From Magnetospirillum fulvum MGU-K5 (GTDB lineage Bacteria > Pseudomonadota > Alphaproteobacteria > Rhodospirillales > Magnetospirillaceae): a DNA stretch of 64,000 nt. The stretch lies in contig NZ_AQPH01000012.1 in assembly GCF_000442515.1 (NCBI RefSeq), positions 1-64,000 of the forward strand, given 5' to 3'. How positions within the stretch are numbered: the first letter of the stretch is position 1; the number at the start of each line of letters is the position of its first letter. This document shows, piece after piece, positions 42,727 to 53,121 of this stretch. A model generated the notes under the pieces. That model was not told where the DNA came from. It did no database searches and worked only from the letters and a program-made list of their open reading frames with translations. The translations under genes and the position numbers were made by a program.

Positions 42727-43842
42727 GTGGTTTCGGCATATAGAGATTATCTGTCGAGCATCGAGGACATTGTCGAGGATGCTCGGCAAGGCCGGATGTT
42801 CATTCTGATCGATGATGAGGATCGCGAGAACGAAGGCGATCTGATCATTCCGGCGCAATTCGCCACCGCCGATTCGATCAATTTCATGGTGAAGCATTGC
42901 CGTGGGCTGGTCTGTCTGGCGATGACGCGCGAGCGGATCGACCATCTCGGCCTCAAGCTGATGAATTCGGACAACCGCTCGCGGCTTCAGACCGCCTTCA
43001 CCGTCTCGATCGAGGCGCGCGACGGGGTCACCACCGGCATTTCCGCCGCCGACCGCGCCCGCACCATCGAGGTGGCGATCGATCCGGCGCTGGGGGCGGG
43101 CGACATCGTTTCCCCCGGCCACATCTTCCCGCTGGTGGCGCGCGAGGGTGGCGTTCTGGTCCGCGCCGGGCATACCGAGGCGGCGGTCGATATCTCGCGT
43201 CTGGCCGGGCTGAACCCCGCCGGGGTGATCTGCGAGATCATGAACGACGACGGCACGATGGCGCGTCTGCCCGATCTGGTGCAGTTCGCTCAGTTCCACG
43301 GCGTGCGGATCGGCACCATCGCCGACCTGATTTCCTATCGCCGCCGGAATGAACGCACCGTCGAGCGGTCGCTCGAATCCCCGTTCCACTCGACCTGGGG
43401 CGGCGACTGGCGGATGCTGGTTTACGTCAACACCGTCGATTACGCCGAACATATCGCCCTGGTCAAAGGCGACATCGTTCCCGACCGTCCGGTGATGGTG
43501 CGGGTCCATGCCGTCAACGTGCTGGACGACGTGCTGGGAGACCAGGGGTCGGGCAAGGCAGGCGAGCTTCATTCCGCAATGGAAATGATTGCGGCGCACG
43601 GCAGCGGCGCGGTGGTTCTGGTGCGCGAGCCGCGCCCGAACAGCCTGTCCGAGCGGATTCGCGCTCAGCTTGAAGGCCGCCAGCCCGCGCCGGAATTGCG
43701 CGATTACGGCGTTGGCGCTCAGATCCTGCTCGACCTTGGCGTCCACGAAATGATTCTGCTGTCCAACACCCGCCGCTGCATCGTCGGGCTGGACGGATAC
43801 GGCCTGAAGGTGGTCGAACAGCGGCCGATCTCGATCGGCTGA
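42727..43842 (+). CDS. ribB: DHBP synthase fused to GTP cyclohydrolase II-like domain lacking its zinc site (RibBX-like)
   Basis: A 371-residue protein with a GTG start 4 nt after ribE. Residues about 1-200 are 3,4-dihydroxy-2-butanone-4-phosphate synthase: [13 protein letters not shown] and [15 protein letters not shown] are intact. Residues about 205-370 resemble GTP cyclohydrolase II but the cysteine triad that binds catalytic zinc is absent; the region reads [18 protein letters not shown] instead. Such RibB proteins with an inactive RibA-like tail are known as RibBX in proteobacteria. GTP cyclohydrolase II must then come from another gene, not in this window. Confidence 0.92.
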   Translation: MVSAYRDYLSSIEDIVEDARQGRMFILIDDEDRENEGDLIIPAQFATADSINFMVKHCRGLVCLAMTRERIDHLGLKLMNSDNRSRLQTAFTVSIEARDGVTTGISAADRARTIEVAIDPALGAGDIVSPGHIFPLVAREGGVLVRAGHTEAAVDISRLAGLNPAGVICEIMNDDGTMARLPDLVQFAQFHGVRIGTIADLISYRRRNERTVERSLESPFHSTWGGDWRMLVYVNTVDYAEHIALVKGDIVPDRPVMVRVHAVNVLDDVLGDQGSGKAGELHSAMEMIAAHGSGAVVLVREPRPNSLSERIRAQLEGRQPAPELRDYGVGAQILLDLGVHEMILLSNTRRCIVGLDGYGLKVVEQRPISIG

Positions 43843-43878
43843 GGATAGCCGACCGAGGCTAACGACAAGGAGGACCGC

Positions 43879-44328
43879 ATGGCCCGCATTCTGATTATCG
43901 AGGCCCGTTTCTACGACCATATCGCCGACGGCCTGTTGGCCGGTGCGCGCGAGGCGCTGGACGCCGCCGGTGCCAGCCACGATCTGTTGACCGTTCCTGG
44001 CATCTTCGAACTGCCCGGCGCGTTGAATCTGGTTCTGGCCGCCGCCGCCAACGGCACCGATGCCGCCCGCTATGACGGCTTTGTCGCCTTGGGCTGCGCC
44101 ATCCGCGGCGAAACCGACCATTACCATCATGTCGGAACCGAATGCATGCGCGGGTTGGCCGATCTGTCGGTTGCCCACCGGCTGGCGTTCGGCAATGGCG
44201 TCCTGACCTGTCACGACGAGGCGCAGGCGCTGAACCGCGCCGATCCCAAGCGCAAGAATCTGGGCGGTCAGGCCGGTCGGGCCTGCCTGCGTATGTTGGC
44301 GATCAAGCGCGAGCTGGGGTTGGCATAA
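43879..44328 (+). CDS. ribH: 6,7-dimethyl-8-ribityllumazine synthase
   Basis: A 149-residue RibH. It shows [15 protein letters not shown] at the N-terminus, [27 protein letters not shown] (catalytic His) and [10 protein letters not shown]. It joins the RibB product with the RibD product before riboflavin synthase. Its stop overlaps the nusB start (TAATG), so they are coupled. The order ribH-nusB is widely conserved. Confidence 0.95.
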   Translation: MARILIIEARFYDHIADGLLAGAREALDAAGASHDLLTVPGIFELPGALNLVLAAAANGTDAARYDGFVALGCAIRGETDHYHHVGTECMRGLADLSVAHRLAFGNGVLTCHDEAQALNRADPKRKNLGGQAGRACLRMLAIKRELGLA

Positions 44329-44795
44329 TGACAGTCAATCCCTCGGTCGCTCGCCGCAGTGCCGCCCGCCTTGTCGCGGTGCAGGTGCTGTATCAGATGG
44401 AGATGACGGCGACCACGGCCGAACAGGCGCTGGTCGATGATCGCGAGCGCCGCGCCGAGGCCAAGCGCGGTCCGATCGCCGAACCGGATTCGTCGCTGCT
44501 GGGCCGGATCGTCCGTGGCGTTTCCGCCGACACCGCCCCCCTGGATCAGCGCATCGGCGCGGCTCTGTCCGGCGATTGGACGGTCGAACGGCTGGAAGCG
44601 GTGCTGCGGGCGATCCTGCGGGCCGGAGCCTGGGAACTGGAAGCCCGTCCGCAGACCCCGGCGCGGGTGTGCATCTCGGAATGGGTCGATGTCGCCCACG
44701 CATTTTATTCCGGCCCCGAACCGGGTTTGGTGAATGCGGTGCTCGACCGGATGGGTCAGGCGATCCGCCCCGGAGAGATGGGCCGGGGGGGCTGA
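44328..44795 (+). CDS. nusB: Transcription antitermination factor NusB
   Basis: A 155-residue Nus[20 protein letters not shown] at the N-terminus, [16 protein letters not shown] and [24 protein letters not shown] at the C-terminus are characteristic. With NusE/S10 it binds boxA RNA and supports rRNA antitermination. It overlaps ribH by one base and is followed by thiL, the typical ribH-nusB-thiL order. The central insert ERRAEAKRG is somewhat longer than in E. coli. Confidence 0.95.
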   Translation: MTVNPSVARRSAARLVAVQVLYQMEMTATTAEQALVDDRERRAEAKRGPIAEPDSSLLGRIVRGVSADTAPLDQRIGAALSGDWTVERLEAVLRAILRAGAWELEARPQTPARVCISEWVDVAHAFYSGPEPGLVNAVLDRMGQAIRPGEMGRGG

Positions 44796-44802
44796 GGCGA
44801 CG

Positions 44803-45804
44803 GTGGCCGACGCGCCAGTTGACGAATTCGCCCTGATCGCCGACTTGTTCGTGCCGCTGACCGGAGGACATCCGGCGGCGCGGGGCTTGCGTGACGATGC
44901 CGCGTTCCTCGCCGCCCTGCCGGGGACCGACACCGTTTTGACTGTCGATGCGATGGTCGCCGGGGTGCATTTCCTTCCCGACGACCCGCCCGATCTGATC
45001 GCCCGCAAGCTGGTGCGGGTCAATCTGTCCGATCTCGCCGCCAAGGGAGCGGAGCCGGTGGCCTTGCTGCTGGCCGCCGCCTTTCCCCGCGACGTTACCG
45101 CCGCATGGCTGCGCGCTTTCGCGGCGGGCCTGGGCGAGGATCTGACGAGCTTTGGCACCGTCCTGATCGGGGGCGATACCGTCGCCACCCCGGGGCCGCT
45201 GACTCTGTCGCTGACCGCGATCGGGCGGGTGGCGGCGGGGCAGGGGCTGGCCCGCTCGGGGGCCTCGGTCGGCGACGATCTCTGGGTCTCGGGGACGATC
45301 GGCGATGGAGCGCTGGGCCTGCGCGCGGCACAAGGCGATCTGGACGGACGGCTGGCTCCCGACGACATCGCGTTTCTTGCCGACCGTTATCGTTTGCCGC
45401 GTCCCCGCGTCACCTTGGGGCCGCGCCTGATCGGACTGGCCGGGGCCTCGATGGATGTGTCGGACGGACTGATTCAGGATCTCGGCCATCTTTGCCGCGC
45501 CTCCGGCGTCGGGGCCAGGATCGAGGCCGGTCGGGTGCCGCTGTCGGAGGCGGCGGGACGGGCTGTCGATTCCGGTCTCGTAACGCTTGCTAGTCTGCTG
45601 AGTGGGGGGGATGATTACGAAGTGCTGTTCACCGCTCCGCCTGGGGCAGTGACGGACGTTCAGGCGCTGGCCGCCGCGCTTGGCCTGCCACTGACCCGGA
45701 TCGGCGCGATCGTCGCCGGAACGGGCGTGGTAACGATCGGTCCCGATGGTGAACCGCTTGATGCCGCCCAGGGCGGCTGGCGGCATTTTCGCGCCGGTTC
45801 GTAA
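44803..45804 (+). CDS. thiL: Thiamine-monophosphate kinase
   Basis: A 333-residue ThiL. DEFALIADLF opens the protein; GLRDDAAFLA, DAMVAGVHFL, RKLVRVNLSDLAAKGA and IGGDTVATPGPL bind ATP and metal, and SMDVSDGLIQDL and SGGDDYEVLF follow. It makes thiamine diphosphate. The GTG at 44803 is the likely start, 7 nt after nusB; upstream codons in the frame overlap nusB and are not ThiL-like. Confidence 0.95.
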   Translation: MADAPVDEFALIADLFVPLTGGHPAARGLRDDAAFLAALPGTDTVLTVDAMVAGVHFLPDDPPDLIARKLVRVNLSDLAAKGAEPVALLLAAAFPRDVTAAWLRAFAAGLGEDLTSFGTVLIGGDTVATPGPLTLSLTAIGRVAAGQGLARSGASVGDDLWVSGTIGDGALGLRAAQGDLDGRLAPDDIAFLADRYRLPRPRVTLGPRLIGLAGASMDVSDGLIQDLGHLCRASGVGARIEAGRVPLSEAAGRAVDSGLVTLASLLSGGDDYEVLFTAPPGAVTDVQALAAALGLPLTRIGAIVAGTGVVTIGPDGEPLDAAQGGWRHFRAGS

Positions 45805-45846
45805 CAAAATGGGCCGCGCCAATTCGGACCGTGGAGGATACCTCGA

Positions 45847-46314
45847 GTGATCCGAGTGATTTTCATCGTGATCTCTCTGCTGCTGATTCTCGCAGGTGTC
45901 GTCGGCGGTCTGTATTTCTGGGGGATCGATCCACTGGCCAAGCTGGGGATCGATAATCCGCTGTCGCATCACGACGAAGCCCCGCCGCCACCACCGCCGC
46001 CCACGCCGCCCTCTTATGTCGATTTCGGGCTGCTGATGGTGCCGGTGATCCAGAATCACGAAGTGCGCAAGCAGGCCGAGATGATCGTCCGGCTGGAGGT
46101 CGAGGCGCGCAACAAGGATATCGTCGCCCGTAATCTGCCCCGGCTTCAGAACGCGTTTCTAGAAGATATGATCAACTTCCTTGGTACCAACGTGCAGCCC
46201 GACCAGCCGCTCGATACCCAGGCCATCAGCCGCAGGTTGATGATCGTCGCCGACCGTACCTTGGGTCCGGGATATTTGCGCCGGGTTGTCATCGAGAATC
46301 CCAGCCTGAAATAG
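45847..46314 (+). CDS. FliL-like single-span membrane protein
   Basis: A 155-residue protein with a GTG start, one N-terminal transmembrane helix (about 4-25), a short periplasmic run of nine prolines and a C-terminal domain reading SYVDFGLLMVPVIQNHEVRK and LPRLQNAFLEDMINFLGTN. This matches distant FliL-type basal-body proteins, which sit near flagellar stators and influence torque; the family is often found after thiL in Rhodospirillales. Flagellar genes are absent around it, so a flagellar role is not certain. Confidence 0.65.
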   Translation: MIRVIFIVISLLLILAGVVGGLYFWGIDPLAKLGIDNPLSHHDEAPPPPPPPTPPSYVDFGLLMVPVIQNHEVRKQAEMIVRLEVEARNKDIVARNLPRLQNAFLEDMINFLGTNVQPDQPLDTQAISRRLMIVADRTLGPGYLRRVVIENPSLK

Positions 46315-46473
46315 TCTGTCTTTGATCAGCCGATTTCAGCAACTTATTGCATCACTCTGGCTCTTCTGGCAGGGTCTTACAGGCTTGCGGCGCGGCTCCT
46401 GACGCACTGGCCCCCGATCGCCCGTGACTGGGATATCCGGCGCCGTCGGCTTCATCAGGGGGATTCAAGCCAA

Positions 46474-48558
46474 ATGAACATCAACCTATTTGTGATCGCA
46501 TGTGGCGTCCTGGCGCTGCTGTACGGGGGGTACGCTGTACGCTCCGTGCTGGCAGCGTCGGCCGGGACCGACCGCATGCAGCAGATCGCCGCAGCGGTGC
46601 AGGAGGGTGCCGCCGCTTATCTCAACCGCCAATACACTACCATCGCCATGGTCGGTCTGGTCGTTGCCGTCGTTCTCGGTTACTACCTGGGCACCTATCA
46701 GGCGGTTGGTTTCGTCATCGGTGCCGTGCTGTCGGGTGCCGCTGGCTATGTTGGCATGAACGTTTCGGTGCGCGCCAACGTGCGGACCGCCGAAGCCGCC
46801 CGCTCGGGGGGCATGCAGCAGGCTCTTGACGTCGCCTTCAAGTCCGGTGCGATCACCGGCCTGCTGGTGGTCGGTCTGGGCCTGATCGGCGTCGCCGGGT
46901 ATTACACCATCCTGCAAAATGCCGGGATCGAATCGCGCAAGCTGCTCGAGGCGCTGGTGGCGCTGTCGTTCGGTGCGTCGCTGATTTCGATCTTCGCCCG
47001 TCTGGGCGGCGGCATTTTCACCAAGGGTGCCGACGTCGGTGCCGACCTGGTGGGTAAGGTCGAGGCCGGTATTCCCGAAGACGATCCCCGCAACCCCGCC
47101 GTCATCGCCGACAATGTCGGTGACAATGTCGGCGATTGCGCGGGTATGGCCGCCGATCTGTTCGAGACCTATGCCGTCACCGTGGTGGGCACGATGCTGC
47201 TAGGCTCGATCTTCTTTGCCGATCCGGCTGAAAAGCTGCTGATGATGCAGCTTCCGCTGGTGATCTGTGGCGTGTGCATCTTCGCCTCGGTGGTCGGAAC
47301 CTTCTTCGTGAAGCTCGACGCCTCGGGCAAAATCATGAAGGCCCTGTATAAGGGTCTGATCGTCACCGGCATTCTGTCGGCGGCGCTGATTGCCGCGGTT
47401 CTGGTCTATGGCTTTGGCGGCTTCGACGCCACCTACAGCTCGACCGGCGGCATCATCACCGGCACCAAGCTCTATCTGTGCGCCATCATCGGTCTGGTCG
47501 TCACCGGCCTGCTGGTGTGGATCACCGAGTATTATACCGGCACCGATTTCCGTCCGGTTCAGTCGGTCGCCAAGGCCTCGGTTACCGGTCACGGTACCAA
47601 CGTGATCCAGGGTCTGGCCGTGTCGATGGAAGCCACCGCGCTTCCGGTGCTGGTGATTTCGGTCGCCATCATCGCCGCTTACTCGGTCGCTGGTCTGTTC
47701 GGCATCTCGATCGCCGCTACCACGATGCTGGCCCTGGCCGGTATGGTTGTCGCGCTCGACGCCTATGGCCCGGTCACCGACAATGCCGGTGGCATCGCCG
47801 AAATGGCCAACCTGCCCAAGGACGTCCGCAAGATCACCGACGCGCTCGACGCCGTCGGCAACACCACCAAGGCGGTCACCAAGGGCTATGCGATCGGTTC
47901 CGCCGGTCTGGCCTCGCTGGTTCTGTTCTCGGCCTATACCGAGGATCTGAAGCACTACTTCCCCAACCTCAACGTCCAGTTCAGCCTTGAAGACCCCTAT
48001 GTGGTGATCGGGTTGTTCCTTGGCGGCATGCTGCCCTATCTGTTCGGGGCGCTCGGCATGCAGGCGGTTGGTCGCGCCGCCGGTTCGGTGGTGATCGAGG
48101 TCCGTCGTCAGTTCAAGGAAATCGCCGGGATCATGGAAGGCACCGGCAAGCCGGATTACGGCCGCGCTGTCGATCTGCTGACCAAGGCTGCGATCAAGGA
48201 AATGATCGTTCCCAGCATGCTGCCGGTGCTGTCGCCGGTGGTGCTGTATTTCGTGATCCTGTTTGCCGCCAATCAGAAGGCGGCGTTCACCGCGCTGGGC
48301 GCGATGTTGCTTGGTACCATCGTTACCGGCCTGTTCGTGGCCATTTCGATGACCTCGGGCGGTGGGGCCTGGGATAACGCCAAGAAGTACATCGAGGACG
48401 GCCATCATGGTGGCAAGGGGTCCGACGCCCACAAGGCGGCGGTCACCGGCGACACTGTCGGCGATCCCTACAAGGACACCGCCGGTCCGGCGGTCAACCC
48501 GATGATCAAGATCATCAACATCGTTGCCATCCTGCTGTTGGCGATCGTTGCGAGCTGA
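46474..48558 (+). CDS. hppA: H+-translocating pyrophosphatase, K+-independent type
   Basis: A 694-residue membrane pyrophosphatase with about 16 helices. Substrate motifs are [20 protein letters not shown] and [19 protein letters not shown], with the [20 protein letters not shown] tail. At the K+-selectivity position the sequence is [16 protein letters not shown], with Lys where K+-dependent enzymes have Ala, so it should be the potassium-insensitive proton pump as in Rhodospirillum rubrum. It uses cytoplasmic PPi to build proton motive force. Single gene, followed by an intrinsic terminator. Confidence 0.97.
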   Translation: MNINLFVIACGVLALLYGGYAVRSVLAASAGTDRMQQIAAAVQEGAAAYLNRQYTTIAMVGLVVAVVLGYYLGTYQAVGFVIGAVLSGAAGYVGMNVSVRANVRTAEAARSGGMQQALDVAFKSGAITGLLVVGLGLIGVAGYYTILQNAGIESRKLLEALVALSFGASLISIFARLGGGIFTKGADVGADLVGKVEAGIPEDDPRNPAVIADNVGDNVGDCAGMAADLFETYAVTVVGTMLLGSIFFADPAEKLLMMQLPLVICGVCIFASVVGTFFVKLDASGKIMKALYKGLIVTGILSAALIAAVLVYGFGGFDATYSSTGGIITGTKLYLCAIIGLVVTGLLVWITEYYTGTDFRPVQSVAKASVTGHGTNVIQGLAVSMEATALPVLVISVAIIAAYSVAGLFGISIAATTMLALAGMVVALDAYGPVTDNAGGIAEMANLPKDVRKITDALDAVGNTTKAVTKGYAIGSAGLASLVLFSAYTEDLKHYFPNLNVQFSLEDPYVVIGLFLGGMLPYLFGALGMQAVGRAAGSVVIEVRRQFKEIAGIMEGTGKPDYGRAVDLLTKAAIKEMIVPSMLPVLSPVVLYFVILFAANQKAAFTALGAMLLGTIVTGLFVAISMTSGGGAWDNAKKYIEDGHHGGKGSDAHKAAVTGDTVGDPYKDTAGPAVNPMIKIINIVAILLLAIVAS

Positions 48559-48577
48559 TCTCGATTGAACGAAAAAG

Positions 48578-48608
48578 ACCCCCGGTCGCCAACGCGGCCG
48601 GGGGTTTT
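48578..48608 (+). terminator. Intrinsic terminator after hppA
   Basis: ACCCCCGG and CCGGGGGT form an 8-bp outer stem with an inner CGC/GCG pairing, followed by TTTT and G then TTTG. It ends the hppA transcript and lies 37 nt before the convergent bamE stop. Confidence 0.85.
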
Positions 48609-48645
48609 GTTTGTCTGAAACCTGCCGGGATGAGGCGGGGTTCGG

Positions 48646-49101
48646 CTACTGCCCCTGCGCCGGCTTCGAGAAGCGGCCGAGATTGCCCAGCAATTGCTTC
48701 AGGATCGTCATTTCCTGTCCCGCGGTGGGAGTCTCGCGTCCGACCGGAATCACGTCGTGGCCGTCGCTCAATCCTTTGGTGTCGACAGCGCGGACGGTTC
48801 CGCTGCGGTCGAACAGCACGGCGATGACCTTGCGTTCCTTGATGTCCGGTTCGAAGAACGAGACCCGTTCGGTGACGGTCGAGACGTAGTACCACGCATC
48901 CTCGTCGAACGGGCTGACGTTGGACGGCGTACCCAGCAGCGACTGGACGTCATCGCGCGAGCTTTTGCCGACGACGACCTGAGACAATTGTTCGGGCGGC
49001 GGCAGGTTGCCGCGCAATTCGACAATCGGGGTGCACGCACCCGACGCCAGGACGACGGCAAGGGTGGCCAGGGCAAACCGGGCGGGGCGGGGCTTTTTCA
49101 T
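48646..49101 (-). CDS. bamE: BamE/SmpA (OmlA) outer-membrane lipoprotein
   Basis: A 151-residue protein. The N-terminal signal is followed by the candidate lipobox LASGAC (non-ideal, since the -3 position is Ser), then PIVELRGNLPPPEQLSQVVVGK, a DDVQSLLGTPSN helix and the AVLFDRSGTVRAVDTKGL strand typical of SmpA/OmlA. It assists the BAM complex. Divergent from the CBP3-DUF177-rpmF run, a conserved neighbourhood in this group. The ATG at 49101 (MKKPRPARF) gives a normal signal peptide. Confidence 0.9.
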   Translation of the reverse strand: MKKPRPARFALATLAVVLASGACTPIVELRGNLPPPEQLSQVVVGKSSRDDVQSLLGTPSNVSPFDEDAWYYVSTVTERVSFFEPDIKERKVIAVLFDRSGTVRAVDTKGLSDGHDVIPVGRETPTAGQEMTILKQLLGNLGRFSKPAQGQ

Positions 49102-49227
49102 GCGCAGAGGTCGGCGGAGCATTGACGGAAACGGCCTCCGAGGCCAATGTGGGGGGGAAGAGTGCACTCCGTCTCCTGGCCTTGTCAACGACGTCGCCAA
49201 CGTCGCGCCGGCGGGGTGATGTCCTAA

Positions 49228-49806
49228 ATGCCAGGAACTCCAACCATGCCGCTTCGTCGTTTCCTCGACGGCCGCCGTCGCCGTCGCGCCGCTCATAGCC
49301 TGTATACCGCGATTATCATGCAGGCGCGGCAGCCGGATTTCTATCTTCGCCAGCAGGTGCCAGACAGCCTGGACGGCCGCTTTGACCTGATCGTGCTGCA
49401 TGCCTTTCTGGTAATGCGCGGTTTGGGTCGGGTCGAGGGCAACGGGCGCGAGGCGGCGCGGGAGGTCTCCCAGGCGCTGTTCGACATGATGTTCGCCGAT
49501 ATGGAACAGAACCTGCGCGAACTGGGGGTCAGTGACATGGCGGTGGGCAAGCGGGTCAAACAGATGGCCCAGGCGTTTTATGGCCGCGTCGCCGCCTATG
49601 ACAAGGGCCTGAGCGAGGGCGACGAATCACTGATCTCCGCGTTGCAGCGTAATCTCTACGGCGCGGCCGACCCCGCGCCCGCCGAAGGGGTGGTCGCGGA
49701 GATGGCCGCCTATTTGCGTCAGCAGGACACGTGGCTGGCCGGTGCCGGTGCCGGACTGGTCGAGGGGCAGGTCAGCTTCGCCCCGCTTGCGGAGGCCGCG
49801 CAATGA
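49228..49806 (+). CDS. Ubiquinol-cytochrome c chaperone (CBP3/UQCC1 family)
   Basis: A 192-residue protein of the CBP3 family, which helps assemble cytochrome b of the bc1 complex. The region AAHSLYTAIIMQARQPDFY, FDLIVLHAFLVMRGLGR and LFDMMFADMEQNLRELGVSD is diagnostic. The C-terminus ends with Ala-rich sequence. An internal ATG at 49246 is an alternative start. Its stop overlaps the DUF177 start (ATGA), indicating coupling. Confidence 0.93.
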   Translation: MPGTPTMPLRRFLDGRRRRRAAHSLYTAIIMQARQPDFYLRQQVPDSLDGRFDLIVLHAFLVMRGLGRVEGNGREAAREVSQALFDMMFADMEQNLRELGVSDMAVGKRVKQMAQAFYGRVAAYDKGLSEGDESLISALQRNLYGAADPAPAEGVVAEMAAYLRQQDTWLAGAGAGLVEGQVSFAPLAEAAQ

Positions 49807-50384
49807 TCCCGGTCGCAGCCGCTCCCGAATTTTCCCGTCCGATCCGGATCGACCAGTTGCCGTCAAAGCTCAGCCGCCACCGGCTGGAAGCCGACCCGGC
49901 CGAGCGGGCCGCCCTGGCCCTGCGCTTCGATCTGGTCGCAATCGACAGCCTGACCGCCGAGATCGAGATCAATCCCCCCACCCGTCGCGGTCTGGTGCGG
50001 CTCCAGGGGCGTCTTCATGCCCAGGTGGTACAGACCTGCGTGGTGACGTTGGTGCCGCTGGCGGCCGTCGTAGAGGCGCCGTTCAGCCTGACCTTCGGTC
50101 CGGCTCCCGAGGACGAGGAAGACGAAATCGACCTGATCTGGGACGGCGAGGATCCGCCCGACCCGATCGAGGACGGCAAAATCGATCTGGGCGAAGTCGT
50201 CGCCGAGCATCTGGCGCTGGCGCTCGACCCGTTTCCGCGTGCCCCCGGCGCGACCTTCGAAGCCCCTTCGGGGGCTGATGACGCACCAGCACCAAAGGCA
50301 AGCCCATTCTCGGCGTTGGCTGCCTTGCAGCAAAAAAAGGCTGAATGGAAAGCAATCCTTGCCCTGGCCGAGGTTTTTGGATAA
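49803..50384 (+). CDS. yceD: DUF177 (YceD) family protein
   Basis: A 193-residue YceD-family protein, always found beside rpmF. It shows FSRPIRIDQLPSKLSRHRL, VQTCVVTLVPLAAVVEAPF with the conserved CV, and the acidic segment IDLGEVVAEHLALALDPFPR. Proposed to act in 23S rRNA or L32-linked ribosome metabolism. It overlaps the CBP3 gene by 4 nt and is followed after 42 nt by rpmF. Confidence 0.93.
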   Translation: MIPVAAAPEFSRPIRIDQLPSKLSRHRLEADPAERAALALRFDLVAIDSLTAEIEINPPTRRGLVRLQGRLHAQVVQTCVVTLVPLAAVVEAPFSLTFGPAPEDEEDEIDLIWDGEDPPDPIEDGKIDLGEVVAEHLALALDPFPRAPGATFEAPSGADDAPAPKASPFSALAALQQKKAEWKAILALAEVFG

Positions 50385-50426
50385 GAAACCTCCCTTTCCC
50401 ATCGTGGGTCGAAGTGAGCAATTGAA

Positions 50427-50609
50427 ATGGCTGTTCCGAAGAAGAAGACCTCCAAGTCCCGCCGCGACATGCGTCGGTCCCATCACGCCCTGACCAACGT
50501 GGTTGGTGCTGAGTGCCCGAATTGCGGCGAGCCCAAGCTTCCGCACCATGTCTGCAGCGCCTGCGGTCATTATGATGGCCGCGAGGTGGTCGTCCAGGCC
50601 GAAGCCTGA
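50427..50609 (+). CDS. rpmF: 50S ribosomal protein L32
   Basis: A 60-residue L32: [20 protein letters not shown] at the N-terminus and a four-cysteine zinc ribbon [20 protein letters not shown]. It belongs to the large subunit. Standard position between DUF177 and plsX. Confidence 0.98.
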   Translation: MAVPKKKTSKSRRDMRRSHHALTNVVGAECPNCGEPKLPHHVCSACGHYDGREVVVQAEA

Positions 50610-50645
50610 TCCGACTATAGCCTCTAAGCAGCGGAGCATCGGCCA

Positions 50646-51701
50646 GTGAGCGTCCCCGTCACCATTTCCATTGATGCCATGGGGGGCGACTCTGCCCCTG
50701 AAATCGTCGTGGAAGGGGTGCGAATGGCTCACGAGCGTTTGCCCCACGTCCGCTACCTGTTGTTTGGCGACGAAGCCCGTCTGGCCCCCCTTTTGGCCCC
50801 GTATCCCGGGATCGCGGGGGTCTGTTCGGTTCGTCATACCGACGAGGCCGTCAGCAACGACGCCAAGCCGGGACAGGTGTTGCGGACGGGGCGGCGGTCG
50901 AGCATGTGGCTGGCCATCGATGCTGTCAAAAAAGGTGAAGCCGCCGGAGTCGTTTCCGCTGGCAACACCGGCGCGCTGATGGCGGTGTCGAAGTTCGTGT
51001 TGCGGACATTGCCGGGAATCGACCGCCCGGCAATCGCCGCCTTGTTCCCGACCATCCGGGGTGAAACCCTGATGCTCGATCTGGGCGCGAACATCGATTG
51101 TAACGCCAACAATCTGGTCGAGTTCGCGGTGATGGGCGAAGTCTATGCCCGCGCCGTGCTGGGGCTGGAAACGCCCGCGATCGGGTTGTTGAATGTCGGC
51201 TCCGAGGACATGAAGGGCAGCGACGTCGTCAAGACGGCGGCGGCGACCCTGCGCGAGAGTCATCTGCCGATCAATTTCTACGGCTTCGTCGAAGGCAACG
51301 ATATCTGTGCCGGAACCGTCGATGTCGTGGTGACCGACGGATTTAGCGGCAATATCTCGCTGAAGACCGCTGAAGGAACAGTGAAGCTTTATTCGACCTT
51401 CCTGAAGGAAGCGTTCAAAAGCTCGCTGATGTCCAAAATCGGCTTCCTGTTTGCCCGTCGCGCCCTGAACCGGGTCAAGGTCCGCACCGATCCCCGCCGC
51501 TATAACGGGGCGATGTTCCTGGGCCTGAACGGCATCGCGGTCAAAAGCCATGGCGGCACCGACGCCTTTGGCTTCGCCAATGCGATCGGTGTTGCGGTCG
51601 AACTGGTGACCCATGGATATAATGAGCGGATTCGCAAGGAATTCGATCGTTTGAAGCCGGCCAACATTACGTCCCCCCAACTTGCCGCCGGAACCCGCTA
51701 A
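50646..51701 (+). CDS. plsX: Phosphate acyltransferase PlsX
   Basis: A 351-residue PlsX converting acyl-ACP to acyl-phosphate. [48 protein letters not shown] and [15 protein letters not shown] motifs are present. The start is GTG at 50646. It is followed by fabH after 4 nt, the standard plsX-fabH fatty acid initiation pair. Confidence 0.97.
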   Translation: MSVPVTISIDAMGGDSAPEIVVEGVRMAHERLPHVRYLLFGDEARLAPLLAPYPGIAGVCSVRHTDEAVSNDAKPGQVLRTGRRSSMWLAIDAVKKGEAAGVVSAGNTGALMAVSKFVLRTLPGIDRPAIAALFPTIRGETLMLDLGANIDCNANNLVEFAVMGEVYARAVLGLETPAIGLLNVGSEDMKGSDVVKTAAATLRESHLPINFYGFVEGNDICAGTVDVVVTDGFSGNISLKTAEGTVKLYSTFLKEAFKSSLMSKIGFLFARRALNRVKVRTDPRRYNGAMFLGLNGIAVKSHGGTDAFGFANAIGVAVELVTHGYNERIRKEFDRLKPANITSPQLAAGTR

Positions 51702-51705
51702 ACTG

Positions 51706-52680
51706 ATGCTGCGCCGCTCCCAGATCATCGGCTGCGGGGCGTATCTGCCCGCGCGGGTCGTTACCAACGCCGAATTGGCGACCCGAGTCGAGACGTCCGA
51801 CGAGTGGATCGTCGAACGGAGCGGCATTCGCCAACGTCACGTCGCCGCCGAAGGTGAGCTGACATCCGATCTGGCGATTGCCGCGTCACGGGCCGCGCTG
51901 GCCCATGCCGGAATCGACGCGGACGAGGTCGATTTGATCGTTCTCGCCACCGCGACGCCCGACCGCACCTTTCCCGCCACCGCCACCCGGGTTCAGGCCG
52001 CGCTGGGTCTGACCCGAGGATTCGCCTTCGACGTTCAGGCGGTGTGCTCCGGCTTTCTCTATGCCCTGACGGTCGCCGATAATTTCATTCGCGCCGGGCA
52101 GGTCAAGACCGCCCTGGTGATCGGGGCCGAGACCTTCTCGCGCATCCTCGACTGGAATGATCGCACCACCTGCGTTCTGTTCGGCGACGGTGCCGGTGCC
52201 GTTGTGCTGCGCGCCGGTGAAGGGGAGGGAACCCCGGACGATCGCGGCATTCTCTCGACCCATCTTCATTCCGATGGCCGTCATAGCGACCTGCTCTACG
52301 TCGACGGCGGTGCCTCTAGCTCGACCCTGGTTGGCCACGTCCGGATGGAAGGCCGCGAGGTGTTCCGTCACGCCGTCGTCAATCTGGCCTCGGTGGTTCA
52401 GGAAGCGCTGGCCGCCAATAATCTGACGGCGGCCGACATCGATTGGGTGGTGCCGCATCAGGCCAATCGCCGCATCATCGAAGGCACCGCGCGCAAGCTC
52501 GGTTTCCCGATGGAGCGGATGGTGATGACGGTGGCCGAGCACGCCAACACCTCGGCGGCGTCGGTGCCGCTGGCGCTGGCCCAGGCGGTCGGCGATGGGC
52601 GCATCCGTCCCGGCCAGCTGGTTCTGCTGGAAGCGATGGGCGGCGGCTTCACCTGGGGCTCCGCCCTGGTGCGGATGTAG
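51706..52680 (+). CDS. fabH: Beta-ketoacyl-ACP synthase III
   Basis: A 324-residue FabH. The catalytic Cys lies in [13 protein letters not shown], His in [11 protein letters not shown] and Asn in [29 protein letters not shown] is the conserved N-terminal motif. It starts fatty acid synthesis from acetyl-CoA and malonyl-ACP. ATG at 51706 is preferred over an in-frame start overlapping plsX. Confidence 0.97.
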   Translation: MLRRSQIIGCGAYLPARVVTNAELATRVETSDEWIVERSGIRQRHVAAEGELTSDLAIAASRAALAHAGIDADEVDLIVLATATPDRTFPATATRVQAALGLTRGFAFDVQAVCSGFLYALTVADNFIRAGQVKTALVIGAETFSRILDWNDRTTCVLFGDGAGAVVLRAGEGEGTPDDRGILSTHLHSDGRHSDLLYVDGGASSSTLVGHVRMEGREVFRHAVVNLASVVQEALAANNLTAADIDWVVPHQANRRIIEGTARKLGFPMERMVMTVAEHANTSAASVPLALAQAVGDGRIRPGQLVLLEAMGGGFTWGSALVRM

Positions 52681-52736
52681 CCTCGGCGTCCTCTCCTTGT
52701 TCCTCGACGGTAAGCAAGCGACGCATCCCTCTGATA

Positions 52737-52765
52737 TTGACGGATTTATCTGAAGGGTCTAGGGT
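52737..52765 (+). promoter_or_regulatory. Candidate promoter for ihfA-merR
   Basis: TTGACG (52737-52742) and TAGGGT (52760-52765) are 17 nt apart in the 123-nt gap after fabH, with the ihfA ATG 39 nt beyond. The -35 box is good, the -10 box moderate. Confidence 0.45.
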
Positions 52766-52803
52766 CTGACGCATCTTTGGCTCTGGGATGGGCGTGGGGC
52801 GGC

Positions 52804-53121
52804 ATGACGGAAAAGACCATCACGCGGGCGCAGCTGGGCGAGGCCGTCTATCAGGAAGTCGGCCTGTCTCGCAACGAGTCCGCAGACCTTCTTGAAGCAG
52901 TACTGGATGAAATCGCGGAAGCGCTCGGTCGGGGCGAAACCGTCAAGATTTCGTCGTTTGGCAGCTTCTCTGTGCGGTCCAAGGGACAGCGCATCGGACG
53001 TAACCCCAAGACCGGTGAGGAAGTGCCGATCCTGCCCCGCAGGGTTCTGGTCTTCCGGCCGTCGCAGCTTTTGAAAAAGCAGATCAATGACGGCCGTGCT
53101 GGCGGATCTGGCTCGAAGTGA
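52804..53121 (+). CDS. ihfA: Integration host factor subunit alpha
   Basis: A 105-residue HU/IHF fold protein. [20 protein letters not shown] and [20 protein letters not shown], then PKTGEEVPI and [11 protein letters not shown] identify IHF alpha. The arm contains the conserved Pro that kinks DNA. Its stop overlaps the merR-type gene start (TGATG), the usual ihfA-merR linkage in alphaproteobacteria. Confidence 0.96.
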   Translation: MTEKTITRAQLGEAVYQEVGLSRNESADLLEAVLDEIAEALGRGETVKISSFGSFSVRSKGQRIGRNPKTGEEVPILPRRVLVFRPSQLLKKQINDGRAGGSGSK

